From Anisus vortex (Eukaryota; Mollusca; Gastropoda; Planorbidae): a stretch of 64,000 nt of DNA. The DNA lies in NCBI GenBank assembly GCA_949126835.1, contig OX421495.1:24923733-24987732 (forward strand). The letters are read 5' to 3'. Under the pieces are notes generated by a model. It was not told the origin of the DNA and did not search any database. It saw only the letters and a program-made list of their open reading frames with translations. This document shows, one piece after another, positions 25,401 through 35,252 of the stretch (its first letter is position 1; each line of letters opens with the position of its first letter). Made by a program: the position numbers and the translations under genes.

Positions 25401-26189
25401 TACAATATATGTATGTGAGAAATGAAAGAGTCTACGGATACAGGAAAAGCTATGTAAATAGTCTCAGCACGCATGCGCAAAACAATGAGAAACTAAACTT
25501 TTCTTCAATAAGATTTCGTAAAACCACTTATAAGTGTCAGTGCTAAAACGATAAAAATAAACTAACCAATGAAAATGCCGCTTTTATAAAATGTGTGTTC
25601 CAATTTTAGAAAGACTGCTAATAACTTATTTTTAGAATTTCTACGTCATTAAAATAATCGAATACAGCTTAGAAAGACCTTTATTTTGATGTACCATGTC
25701 AATAGACTTTGCAAACGTTGCTAAGCAATTCAATGCCTCAAAGATGATCAAATTAGACATCACAACACCTTTTTTACTCCACACATGCACTGAACAAACA
25801 TGAAAACAAGTATAATAAACATTATTTCAAAGACAATATGTATTGTAATCGTATTCTTCAAATGTTTATCGAACTAAATACAAGGTAAAAAAAAATACGA
25901 TTTCTTAAAGGAAATTAATGAATTTCATGCAGCAAGCCCCTTAAGATTGTTCCTCTTTTGAGGTAGGCATGTCTGAGCCATTGTTTGGAAATGAAGCTTC
26001 AAAATAATTTTGTAATGTTACTGTATTTCTTTGTATATTTTTTTTTCTAAGGTCAATTTCTCCCACACTGAGAGAGTTGGTGAGGTGAAAGCTGAACCTG
26101 TCAAAACAAATGTTCCTGCTGTGAACGGAGGCAAAAAGCCAGTGGTGGCTGAGGATGACGATGATGATATTGATATTGATGATATTTAA
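13428..26189 (+). CDS. EIF5: Eukaryotic translation initiation factor 5
   Basis: eIF5 is the GTPase-activating protein for eIF2-GTP in the 43S/48S initiation complex; it acts in the cytosol at start-codon recognition. Coding exons: 13428-13499, 14049-14130, 14943-15115, 15241-15357, 15485-15658 (or -15667), 15856/15862-16026, 17563-17730, 17972-18136, 19606-19731, 26052-26189. All phases agree and the protein is about 459-464 aa; vertebrate eIF5 is slightly shorter. Landmarks: the N-terminal GAP domain with Arg15 in the FYRYKMPRL context (arginine finger), a zinc ribbon from CPEC in exon 3 to CIACG in exon 4, a basic/acidic linker, a W2/HEAT domain (exons 7-9: [29 protein letters not shown]) with acidic [13 protein letters not shown], and a tail ending [10 protein letters not shown] as in animal eIF5. 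The start at 13428 is the conserved [16 protein letters not shown] start. The introns host four snoRNA candidates; the last intron (6.3 kb) hosts a transposon. Confidence 0.96.
13896..13965 (+). ncRNA. Box C/D snoRNA candidate, copy A
   Basis: Terminal stem GAAGA/TCTTC encloses box C ATGATGA (13902-13908) and box D CTGA (13957-13960). An internal C'-like TGATTGA lies at 13939-13945. The segment GGATTCCCCTTCATA is identical in all four copies. Its 3' end is 83 bases upstream of the acceptor of coding exon 2, a typical spacing for intron-encoded C/D snoRNAs. The conserved GGATTCCCCT could pair with the AGGGGAATCC stretch that I recall from conserved 28S rRNA. That pairing is from memory and unverified. 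Confidence 0.7.
16768..16819. repeat. Perfect hairpin, 23-bp arms
   Basis: The left arm (16769-16791) and right arm (16797-16819) are exact reverse complements with a 5-base loop. The arm contains CTATTTATTTACTTA. The left arm resembles the flank of copy D; the right arm replaces the sequence found there, suggesting a local inversion or fold-back copy. Confidence 0.85.
16835..16906 (+). ncRNA. Box C/D snoRNA candidate, copy B
   Basis: Stem TGAAGG/CTTTCA (one G-T pair), box C ATGATGA (16842-16848), box D CTGA (16897-16900), C'-like TGATTGA, and the shared GGATTCCCCTTCATA. It is nearly identical to copies C and D, including flanking intron sequence, and lies 656 bases from the next acceptor. 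Likely the same guide as copy A. Confidence 0.72.
17811..17881 (+). ncRNA. Box C/D snoRNA candidate, copy C
   Basis: Box C ATGATGA (17818-17824), box D CTGA (17873-17876), stem GAAGG/CCTTT. It sits in the short 241-base intron between coding exons 7 and 8, about 90 bases from the acceptor. The interior from box C to box D is identical to copies B and D. Confidence 0.75.
18433..18504 (+). ncRNA. Box C/D snoRNA candidate, copy D
   Basis: Perfect six-base terminal stem TGAAGG/CCTTCA around box C ATGATGA (18440-18446) and box D CTGA (18495-18498). It has the best closing stem of the four. It is in the intron between coding exons 8 and 9. Confidence 0.75.
19943..21857. mobile_element. Putative element with 14-bp inverted ends
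   Basis: CATACCTGGGTACC at 19943-19956 and GGTACCCAGGTATG at 21844-21857 are exact reverse complements. I could not define a convincing target duplication (flanks ATGTTTAA and GTCTAAAC). The interior has CTCCTGGAAA-type repeats near 20290-20360 and 20690-20740 and contains a hAT MITE at 21179. No transposase seen. Confidence 0.45.
21179..21713. mobile_element. hAT MITE, 535 bp
   Basis: Ends TAGGGTTTGGCCG (left) and, on the other strand, TAGTGATTGGCCGG (right). Perfect 8-bp flanks GTAATAAG at 21171-21178 and 21714-21721. Subterminal CCGGATATC/GGATCCGG repeats. Non-coding. Confidence 0.9.
22148..25940 (-). mobile_element. TTAA-type DNA transposon, complete (Kolobok-like)
   Basis: Inverted ends GGGGGTTGCTGCATGA (22148-22163) and, on the other strand, GGGGCTTGCTGCATGA (25940-25925) differ at one base. 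Both are bordered by TTAA (22144-22147 and 25941-25944). Cut-and-paste elements with TTAA sites include the piggyBac and Kolobok superfamilies; the encoded protein is not piggyBac-like. The 3793-bp element lies in the last intron of eIF5 in antisense orientation and carries an uninterrupted transposase gene, so it may be young or still active. Confidence 0.85.
22781..25398 (-). CDS. Mutator-like/Kolobok-type transposase, two exons
   Basis: DDE-type transposase. Exon 2 (24494-22781) is open for over 570 codons. The sequence just upstream of its first ATG is an acceptor (a T tract, then TAG, 24495). An upstream exon, 25398-25307, starts [20 protein letters not shown] and ends at a GTAAGC donor; joining them keeps frame and gives 601 aa, with an 812-base intron. 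Features by residue of the joined protein: a basic N-terminus (1-20), a zinc-ribbon-like CPEC (about 95) and CAHC (about 121), [20 protein letters not shown] with a candidate catalytic Asp at about 233, LSDGDSKSH at about 330, ECINH-type [10 protein letters not shown] at about 353, [14 protein letters not shown] with a candidate Glu at about 491, and a lysine-rich tail. The family recalled is the invertebrate 'Mutator-like transposase domain' group. No frameshift or stop seen. Function as a mobile-element enzyme is inferred from family and the flanking ends. Confidence 0.88.
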
Positions 26190-26777
26190 ATGATCATCAT
26201 CTAATGCTGTCAAGTAGAGGGGCTTGCATAATCCTCTGTGTGTAAATCATATTTACTTTACATGCATTTACAACACAAACAAAGCACCTGAAAAAATTGG
26301 CACTTGTAGTAGTTCATTCTTTAATAGTTGGCTTGAGGCAAATGTTCTTTTTTAAATGTTATACAGGTATACTTTGACAAAAGCTGTTTCATAGTGCATA
26401 CATATTTTATTGACCATCCATCGTGTTTGAGTTGATTTTTTTCTAAAGATATATTATTTTTATGCCATTATATTATTGATTTCTTGGGTCATTGGCATCA
26501 TTGGTCTGTGAAATAGTTATGCAGGGTATAGATGTATTTATAGTAAATAATGGGATCTGGACTTTGTATATATTTGGTTATTGCTCTTTCTTTGAAAAAA
26601 AAATATTTTAAAAACATTGTTTTCTTCATACTCTGTTCACTATTTTATGTTAGACAAAATGTTCCTCTGACATGGTATAGCAACTTTTTTGAAAGATTAA
26701 CTGTGTACAGTAACATTTTAAATGTTCGGTTGTTTAACCATAATTTTTTTTAAATGATGGAATGGTTTGTTGATTTC

Positions 26778-26783
26778 AATAAA
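26778..26783 (+). promoter_or_regulatory. eIF5 poly(A) signal, proximal
   Basis: AATAAA about 590 bases after the eIF5 stop codon. Confidence 0.65.
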
Positions 26784-27022
26784 GCTTTAGAAGATGTTTA
26801 TATTGTAACCTCTGTTTTATATCAAGTGTCTTGAACCAGGGTTAGTATAAGTATAATGTTGTGACAGTGTATGTATGTCAACCTATCTCATTTTGTGCCA
26901 CTTGTCTAGCCAACCTAATTGTGCTTGTCCTTTTAACTGCTGTCATCAAAGCCAACTTGAATCTGTTAGTATGGTGTCTTTTAAGTGAATGTACAAACAG
27001 CAGTTTAATTTTAAGCTGGAAC

Positions 27023-27028
27023 AATAAA
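27023..27028 (+). promoter_or_regulatory. eIF5 poly(A) signal, distal
   Basis: AATAAA followed about 40 bases later by a GT-rich stretch (GGCTGTGTGTACTTGTTTG), the usual layout of a cleavage site. It may give a longer 3' UTR. Confidence 0.6.
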
Positions 27029-27059
27029 AATCATATTTAAATTTGTATATTGTTTCCTT

Positions 27060-28190
27060 TATTCACCATGGCTGTGTGTACTTGTTTGTATTTTGCAACC
27101 ATGTCTACCTAATAGGTTCACATCTTGATTATTGCTTAGTCCGTGACAGAAAAAAATAATAGGTACATCACTAAATTTTAAATAAAAACATTTATTACTA
27201 TTACATTAAGTTAAGTGTTTTTTGACAATTAGCTTTCAATCAACAAACAAACATAATGGCATAGTAATAAATACTGAAAACTGATTTTAATTTTTCAAAC
27301 TATTGAGCTATTTTCATGTTTAACAGAAAGACAAAAGAATGCTATAACTTTGATAACAGATTTATGACTTAACTTTCAAGAAATTTATGAAATTTTAAAA
27401 GTTGGTTACCTTTAGCCACCTTACAATTCCCATTTTTAGAAGTCATTATGTCAAAAAGTATATTTATGGCCAATTTACAAACACAAAAGTTTGTAGAACC
27501 CATTTTTTTTGTGTGTGAATGTGGTGCATTTGAAAATATGAAATATAATAATATTATAATATATAATAATATTTCGTTTTTATCAAGGAAGACAAAACGC
27601 AAATCTGACCAATAAAAAAATCACTAAAATTTACCTAATTTTGGAAGCTTATGTTATCCTGTTGTGTATCCAATTGAAAGGTATTTAATGCTCTATGGAG
27701 ACATATTAAATTAACACTGTTTCAAATTATCAAAATTTCAATATTTAACTTGAAATGTTATAGCATAAATGTCATTTTTTTAGTCATTTTTAAATATTCG
27801 GGAAAATTCAATGAATTGTTTAATGTGTAAAAAAAATTGCATTATTTTGAAGTTAAACTACAAAACTCTTATACTTATAGAAATAAATGGTACAAAATAT
27901 TATACTATATAACTTTATAAGGAGGTATAGGGAAAATGATTGACAATCATGTACTTGAAAGTAAGACAAGCTAAAGAAGTATTTATAAAGTGTAAGACTC
28001 GAGCATTAAACAATAAATAAGGCAAGTTAATACATTATTGATTATTAATTATACATTTAATTTAATTTATAAACGTTTTTTATTTTAAAATAAAATTTTA
28101 CAATTGTAATTAAACGTTAAAAATGACTTGATTAAAACCATCTCTCCTATTTATAGTATTTACAATAATAATAAAAAGCCCCTTCATCCC
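27060..28190. other. Non-coding AT-rich spacer
   Basis: No exon, RNA gene or element end seen. Confidence 0.5.
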
Positions 28191-28530
28191 AAAACTAGAA
28201 ACAAAATACATATATTATTATAATACATGTACAAACTTCAAACTATTCAATAGATTACCTGTAAATATATTATAAAAAAATGTATAAACTTAAAACTATT
28301 CAATAGATTACTTGTAAATATGATTTCATTTGGTTTCTCTATTTTTTTCATTGGTATACAAAACTAGAAACAAAATACATATATTATTATAATACATGTA
28401 TAAACTTCAAACTATTCAATAGATTACCTGTAAATATATTATAAAAAAATGTATAAACTTAAAACTATTCAATAGATTACTTGTAAATATGATTTCATTT
28501 GGTTTCTCTCTTTTTTTCATTGGTATACAG
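28191..28530. repeat. Tandem duplication, ~169-bp unit, two copies
   Basis: The block beginning AAAACTAGAAACAAAATACA at 28191 recurs at about 28360 with nearly no changes. Within each copy a shorter motif (AAACTATTCAATAGATTAC) occurs twice. Confidence 0.9.
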
Positions 28531-28540
28531 ACCTATATCT

Positions 28541-29049
28541 AATGGTCCTCAACACTAACCAAGAACGCCTTCCACGAGCATTATACTAAGCTGTAGTCTT
28601 AGGGGAAGTCCTTCTATTCCATTAACAGTTTTTAGGCACTTCAACACCCGCCCCCTTGTCAACAATTATTTTATTAATTGTCAAATTTTCAGAGACCCCC
28701 AAATAAAATTCTGCAAACAATTCCCCCCCAAATTAACTAGCAATACTGTTTACGCTGCCATTTGAAGTTGAAGTTTAAAATAAAATAAAGCTATATATTT
28801 TATGTCTATAGATCTATATGAATTATAAACACTTTGAAATTAAATAACTTAGATCAGCGCTCCCAAATCCCGGATCGCTACACAGTACCTGGTTACAAAA
28901 ACAAAATTAACGGGTCGCGAAAAGACAAAAATATCGTCTGGAAGCTATACAAAAGTTAATGGGTCACGAAGCAGAAATATAGAAATATCCGGACCACGAA
29001 TACAGTTTTGGAAAATCTTCAAATAGATCATTCAAATTGTATTGTCTGG
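28541..29049. other. Non-coding spacer
   Basis: No gene. CAGCGCTCCCAAATCCCGG near 28855 looks like a hAT-type left end, without a partner that I can identify. Confidence 0.4.
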
Positions 29050-29057
29050 AACACGGG

Positions 29058-29245
29058 CAGTGCCGTTGCAAGGGATTAGGGGGCCCGGGGGGCTTGGCCT
29101 CTTTAGGGGCCCCTGCATTTTGACATTCGACATTATGGCATAAGAAAAAAAACAATTCGGACACTCCTTTGGGGGCCCCCCTTAAGTAGGGGCCCGGGGG
29201 GATTTATGAATTTGACCCCCTCCCCCTCCCCTAGTTACGCCACTG
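29058..29245. mobile_element. hAT-type MITE, 188 bp
   Basis: Ends CAGTGCCGTTGCAAGGG (left) and, on the other strand, CAGTGGCGTAACTAGGG (right). Flanks AACACGGG and AACACAGG match at 7 of 8 bases. G/C-rich centre with GGGGCCC motifs, similar to the MITE at 743. Confidence 0.8.
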
Positions 29246-29738
29246 AACACAGGGTCAAAATACTGAATAAAATCAGCATAAAACAATATAAAAGAAAGCA
29301 AATCTAAGTAGACTATAGGCCTACTACTACTAAGTAGGGTCAACACAACATACAATCACTATGAGAGAAAACGTGTTTTAATACTTGTTTACATTTTAAT
29401 GTTGCTCTTGAATCTAGTGACAACACCGTAACACTACTAACAGTAAGAATATTACCGTATTTACATTGATATTTTATGTTGTTTTCAAACAGGCACAGTA
29501 TTTACAATTTAAAAAACACAGACAAAACACGAACAGTTTAAAGTTTTAGGCTATAGTAGGCCGACTCCCGAAATTCACATTAGGCCAGGCTTTTTAACAT
29601 AACTATGTTACACTGCTCACAACTCAGTTAATTTGAAATTAGTACAATGGTTTTGCAGGCATAACATAGTGGAGTCTAGGCGTAATAAAGTATTTCTGCT
29701 GTACCGGCAGTGTTACAATAATCAACACTATATTAGAA

Positions 29739-32700
29739 TTAGAGCTCAGTGTCGTGAGAGGTTTCCAGGATCTCGGAGCTATCTCCATCTCCGTCTAAAT
29801 GGACATCGTCTTCAAAGGCCAAGTTGTTAAAACATCGGCAAAAAGTAGGTGCCTGCACAAACTTGAGAACCATCTGATCATTGCTATTACCCGGGAAAAC
29901 GGGATTGTACACAAGGGCAGTAAACAGCTGAAGAGACATGGCACATCTACAATTGCACGAGCGACAGTTGGGCACAGAGCTGAAAGAATAAAACAGATTA
30001 GCGTAATTTAGGATTTAGCCTAGAAGTCAACGATTCCTGTATTATTTTTTTAAACGATTTTATTTAGCTTGACACCCCCATTCTTCTTTCCTTCTGTCTT
30101 GGGTGAAATCCTGCAATCGAATTGTCACTCACTTCTCTTTATCCAATTGAGCTGAAAATTGGCTCATAGATGTGAAGCTTTGGGCAACATATTATATCAA
30201 AATTTCAGCCAGATACACCCACTTCAACCTCCAAAATAAGTTTGAAACAGTTGTTTTTCCTTAACACTTTATTGGTATTGGTAAATCTTTATTGAACGCG
30301 ACTGACTGGGGTATTATAGAAGTAAGATGTTTAGTTTACTTGGTATGATATATTTAAAAAGGAACATTTGATTTGTATCCATGGGCCGCATTGCTGGCGA
30401 CGAAATGTCAAGAGCACACCGGTGGGCTAAAGCATGGGGGACAGCCACTGATTCGCGTCCGATGTCTGATTATACCTCCGAGAGGCTCTGAGTCATGTTG
30501 CTACAACTTGCTACTAGGCACATGCTGCCATTAAGCCCATGTTGCTATTGGACCCATGTTCCTTTCGGCCATAAAACCGTAGACTTATTAGATGTTAACA
30601 TTTATTTATTTCAACGTACTTGCAAGTCTCCGTAGGAAAATATTGTTTTCTGTCTTGAAACTCTGCAAGAATGACAATGTTTCCTTCGACATCCTTCAGT
30701 GTCTCATAGTTGACTAGTTTAGAAGAGCTGTGTAGATAATAAAAGTTTCACGATTAGGCCTAATCATTATGTCTAAAACAAAACTCTAAATATTTTACAT
30801 AGCTGTTAGCTGATAGAATCAAAGACAGATTTGTGTGTGTGGTGGGGAGGGGGGGTGCTCGTATTCCATGTGAGCTTCTCAGTGGCACCAGCAACCATGG
30901 AGCCGGCCCTGGTAATAGGATATAAAGTGCATGGACTTAACAATATAAACAGTAAGTTAGAGCTTTAGACATCATCACTCGTCGTATCAATACAAAGAAT
31001 GGTGAAAAGTAACCAAGGACTTCAGATACAAAGTTTTTGATATCCTCTTTTTTTTTGGTCTTCTCTTTCGTAGTTTTGATGCCACCACGTCTATTGTGGC
31101 ATAGGGAGTATTTGGTCAGGATAGCTCATTCATAGCGGAGCAGTGCTGATAAAATACAAGACAATCTGGAGTTGCAAGAACATAGAGCCCAGCAGCAATA
31201 ATTATAATGCTATTCATTAATATATGACCTAGTATCGGGTACTAATAATAGAATACGAAGGATACAGGAGGCATGGACAAAAGCTGCTAATTTCTGCTGA
31301 ACCGCTGAACCTATTTACTACAGCTACAACGAAGTATGCAACTTGCCCGCTTGCCACAGTGTCCTGCGATGATCTTACTGCAGTAGTAAAACATAGTCTA
31401 TATTTATTTTATAATACATTGTAATTTTATAAAATAGACTGGACTTGACAGTGAATACCGCGTTAATGATCCGGAAAAATCCGCAGGTGAGGAGAAACAG
31501 AATATAGTGCATTGCAAGTGACTGCGGAAACCCAGAGCGTGCCGCGGAGTGGCTAGTCACGGACAGGATCTTGAAGTGTCCCCCCCTCGCTTTTCACATT
31601 ACGCCCGGCACTTAAGAGCCTTTGGCTCGTCCGTTTTTTTTTTGTTTTTTTTAGAGATATTTTAAATCGGCTTTCAGGTCATAATTTGCATAAATACTAA
31701 CTAAGCTAGAAAGGTATTCTATAAGTATAAGTCATGATGTTTTTTTTACTTGTTAAGGTTAAACATGACTTATGTAATATTTTGCTTTTTTTGTGTTTTC
31801 TACACTTTTAGGTTAAGCCTTTTGTTTTATTAGGCCTACTAAGAAAGCTCGAAGACATTTCATTATTGCCCTTATTGGGTTATTGAGTTGAATGTTTTTT
31901 TTTTTTTAAATTAAATATTTAATTTATTTTTTAGGTTTATAGAAATGAAAACATCAACTCTCTTTAAACAGAGTACGTTCCCCTCATCTTTTCCCGAACT
32001 GGACTTAACATAAAGTTTCTTAACTCACGAGAACATACCAAACTCCAACAAAGTGATTTTTACAAATAAGCTTATAGTTTTAATGATGTATTATATCAAC
32101 AAAAGTTACTTACGAGTTACAACAAGCATGATAAACCATGCTTGCTTTCTTGTGTATTAAAATTCCATCATTCAATTTCTGGTAAATGAAACAAAATAAC
32201 GTTTTATTTATACATTAGTCCATAAAATAATGAGCAATATTTAATTTCATTAACCATCACTATATTATTTTTTATAGTAATAGGCCTACCATTGGTTCCA
32301 TTTGATTTCCTTTCAAGTGATATTCCATGATCTTGGCCTCTTCCACGGTAAGAAAATAACCCGGATATCGTGCTATGGTATCAGCTTCCATTGTATCAAC
32401 GTTACTGTTTAGAAGACAAAAAATAAACTCATTCGAGAGTAATAGATCTATCACATTTTGTTATTGAATTAGCAAAGTAAAAAAGTAAAGTACCATTCGG
32501 ACCCAACTGATCATATGGCTGGTGAAGCAGCGTTCACCAGTTTCTGTGGCCACGGCATACAAAGGGATGTGTGGTCAGCACAATGCCCAGCCGCCTTTAC
32601 TTTACCCCAACTAATGTCAGGTACCCATCAGAGCTGGGTAGACTCAAGGACACCCTCAAGTCCTGGGAAAAAAATCCCGGCTTCACCAGGATTCGAACCC

Positions 32701-32876
32701 AGGACCTTCGGCCATTAAACAAGTGCAGGATTAGTGAAGTGACAACTGTGCAGCGTAAGAATTAACTACCATTCGTGATTTCAAAGATCTTTAAAAAAAT
32801 TTACTTACTCTGTTTTAGCTTCTTCCATTGCAGACGTCAATGAAGTGATTACGATTAAAACGACCAGTTTGTCCAT
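29739..32876 (-). CDS. Spaetzle-like secreted cystine-knot protein A
   Basis: Five coding exons on the minus strand: 32876-32809, 32404-32290, 32178-32114, 30727-30620, 29979-29739. Each is bounded by GT/AG and all phases agree; 198 aa. Residues 1-16 (MDKLVVLIVITSLTSA) form a signal peptide. A charged region with ARYPGYFLTVEEAKIMEYHL (about 33-52) follows. The C-terminal domain starts at YHACCNSSSKLVNYETL, has an LAEFQDRKQYFPTETC segment, a cysteine cluster PNCRSCNCRC, then FVQAPTFCRCFNN, and ends in an acidic tail. The order CC, KL-x-P/Y, V-LV, KQ----TE-C, C-cluster, T-L, V-x-P-x-CxC parallels Spaetzle/neurotrophin-type cystine knots (Toll ligands in insects). Nine cysteines would leave one for a dimer bond. 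Paralogue B lies 9 kb away, head to head. Family assignment is from motif order only. Confidence 0.78.
32486..32741 (-). mobile_element. SINE, family A, in intron 1 of gene A
   Basis: Reverse-oriented copy of the SINE at 5112: AAAGTACCATTCGGACC at the left, CAGGTACCCATCAGAGC in the body, and the B-box complement GGATTCGAACCCAGG near 32689. It appears truncated at its tRNA head. Confidence 0.82.
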
Positions 32877-33364
32877 TTTGTCAAAAAATCCAAGCTTTGC
32901 TTTGATACAGGTTGAAACGAAAAGATAAATGCAAAAGCAACACAACCGTCTCCTGTATGGATCTGTAACAAGACGGAAATATAAATCTATTCACATATAT
33001 ATCTAACAGTGGCGTAGACAGGATTGAAAGGTGGGGAGATGGCAAATGGTATAATATAGGGTGAAGTAAAGGGGTAAGAGATCACACAGTACCAAGTCTT
33101 GCAAGGTGTGTGTGTGTGTGGGGGGGGGGGGGGGTACGGTTGTCGACGAAAGCAGACATATTCTGATCTGTTTTCATCCGAAGCTATTGAAATACAATAA
33201 ATTCATCCACTTATCGATAGTTGAAACAAAAAAAAAAGATTGATTAAATATAATATAGATCTAGGTATCAAAGTTTTAAACTATTATTGTGTGTGTGTGT
33301 GTGTGTGTGTGTGTGCTAAAGTCGAGTAATGCTAATTGTATATTCGTTTCGAGAAAGAAGTTTA
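32877..33364. other. Upstream of gene A; element end and GT repeat
   Basis: Holds CAGTGGCGTAGACAGG at about 33008 (MITE-type end without a partner seen), a GT run then a G run at 33109-33135, and a (GT)13-14 run at about 33287-33314. Any promoter of gene A would lie at its left edge; no TATA box was identified. Confidence 0.45.
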
Positions 33365-34445
33365 ATGTGTTTATTAAAAGTATCACAATGTTTAGTGTTT
33401 ATTAAAAGTGTCACATTTTTAGTGTTTATTAAAAGTGTCACATTTTTTAGTGTTAATTAAAAGTATCACATTTTTAGTGCTTATTAAAAGTGTCACAATG
33501 TTTAGTGTTTATTAAAAGTGTCACAATGTTTAGTGTTTACTAAAAGTGCCACAATGTTTAGTGTTGACTAAAAGTGTCACAAGGTTTAATGTTTATTAAG
33601 TGTCACAATGTTTAGTGTTTACTAAAAGTGTCACAATGTTGAGTGTTGACTAAATGTTACTATGTGTAGTGTTTACTAAAAGTGTCACAAGGTTTAATGT
33701 ATATTAAGTGTCACAATGTTTAGTGTTTACTAAAAGTGTCACAATGTTTAGTGTTGACTAAAAGTGTCACAATGTTTAGTGTTTATTAAAAGTGTCACAA
33801 TGTTACGTGTTTACTAAAAGTGTCACAAGGTTTAGTGTTTATTAAGTGTCACAATGTTTAGTGTTTACTAAAAGTGTCACAATGTTTAGTGTTGACTAAA
33901 AGTGTCACAATGTTTAGAGTTTACTAAAAGTGTCACAATGTTTAGTGTTGACTAAAAGGGTCACAAGGATTAATGTTTATTAAGTGTCACAATGTTTAAT
34001 GTTTATTAAGTGTCACAATGTTTAGTGTTTACTAAAAGTGTCACAATGTTGAGTGTTGACAAAATGTCACTATGTGTAGTGTTTACTAAAAGTGTCACAA
34101 GGTTTAATGTATATTAAGTGTCACAATGTTTAGTGTTTACTAAAAGTGTCACAATGTTTAGTGTTGACTAAAAGTGTCACAATAATTAGTGTTTATTAAA
34201 AGTGTCACAATGTTACGTGTTTACTAAAAGTGTCACAAGGTTTAATGTTTATTAAGTGTCACAATGTTTAGTGTTTACTAAAAGTGTCACAATGTTTAGT
34301 GTTGACTAAAAGTGTCACAATGTTTAGTGTTTATTAAAAGTGTCACAATGTTAAGTGTTTACTAAAAGTGTCACAAGGTTTAATGTTTATTAAGTGTCAC
34401 AAGGTTTAGTGTTTACTAAAAGTGTCACAATGTTGAGTGTGTACT
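33365..34445. repeat. 28-bp minisatellite with higher-order pattern
   Basis: About 39 units around TTTAGTGTTTACTAAAAGTG plus TCACAATG, with shorter variants (TTAAGTGTCACAATG). The variant GAGTGTTGAC with its neighbours recurs at 33641 and 34051, a 410-base superperiod. Non-coding; lies between the two Spaetzle-like genes. Confidence 0.93.
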
Positions 34446-34929
34446 AAAAAAAAGGAATGTAAATAAATGTAAAATTTGTATCAACTTGATGCTGTTCTCA
34501 GACAAGCAATGTCAATAGATGTAAAATCTGTATTAACTTGCTCCCCCCCCCCCTTTTTCCCCTTTATATATCATACATGCTGTTAAGAAAAAAATAATGA
34601 CAAAATTTCATGAAGGGGTAATGGGTCGAAAATGATTCTACCTTCTCTTTTTATATTTTTTTGTAACTAATGATACGAATCTATTCTTTACAAATAAAAG
34701 GGTTTCTTTTCAATCAATATTATTTGAAGGAAAACTACTTAGCAGTCTACAAAATGCAGGCAAATGTACACAGTTTTCCTCTTAAGATTTGTTTTTCACC
34801 TCTTACAACAAGTTTTACTTTAATGGTGCGACTGTTCGAACAAGTTACACACTTAACAAATGATTTTTTTATTTTAAACTCTTTGGAAATAAAATAGTGT
34901 CCCTAATGCCAGGTTGAGACCCAGTACTG
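34446..34929. other. Non-coding spacer
   Basis: C/T-rich stretch near 34541-34563; otherwise AT-rich. No gene seen. Confidence 0.45.
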
Positions 34930-35023
34930 CCCAGCGGGCACACCACGTCTTATCGACGGAAAAACAACGTGGAAACCACGAAAACTTGTTTTCCCGTTGA
35001 TACCACGTGATGTGCCTGCTGGG
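34930..35023. mobile_element. Palindromic MITE, 94 bp
   Basis: Begins CCCAGCGGGCACACCACGT and ends ACGTGATGTGCCTGCTGGG: inverted ends covering much of the element. A related copy is at 38095. Superfamily not determined. Confidence 0.65.
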
Positions 35024-35252
35024 TGCGTCATAAAAGCTAAATTAATTTACCGAGTGGTTAGAAAGAAGAGAGAGAGAGAGAAAAAAAAGACAGTTCAGAA
35101 ACTAAGTCAAATAGTAGGCTTATATTTTGCCACTAACGGAAACTGTAATGTGTTAACCTATTTTTATCAACATGCCTTTAATTTTAAACGCCATTATACT
35201 ATTATATATCTACATTTTGTGTAATTAAAATCTAAAATATTTCAATTGTAGG

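Noticed and set aside
25941..26213. Minus-strand 90-codon frame over the last eIF5 exon
   Set aside because: Antisense shadow of the eIF5 acidic tail exon.
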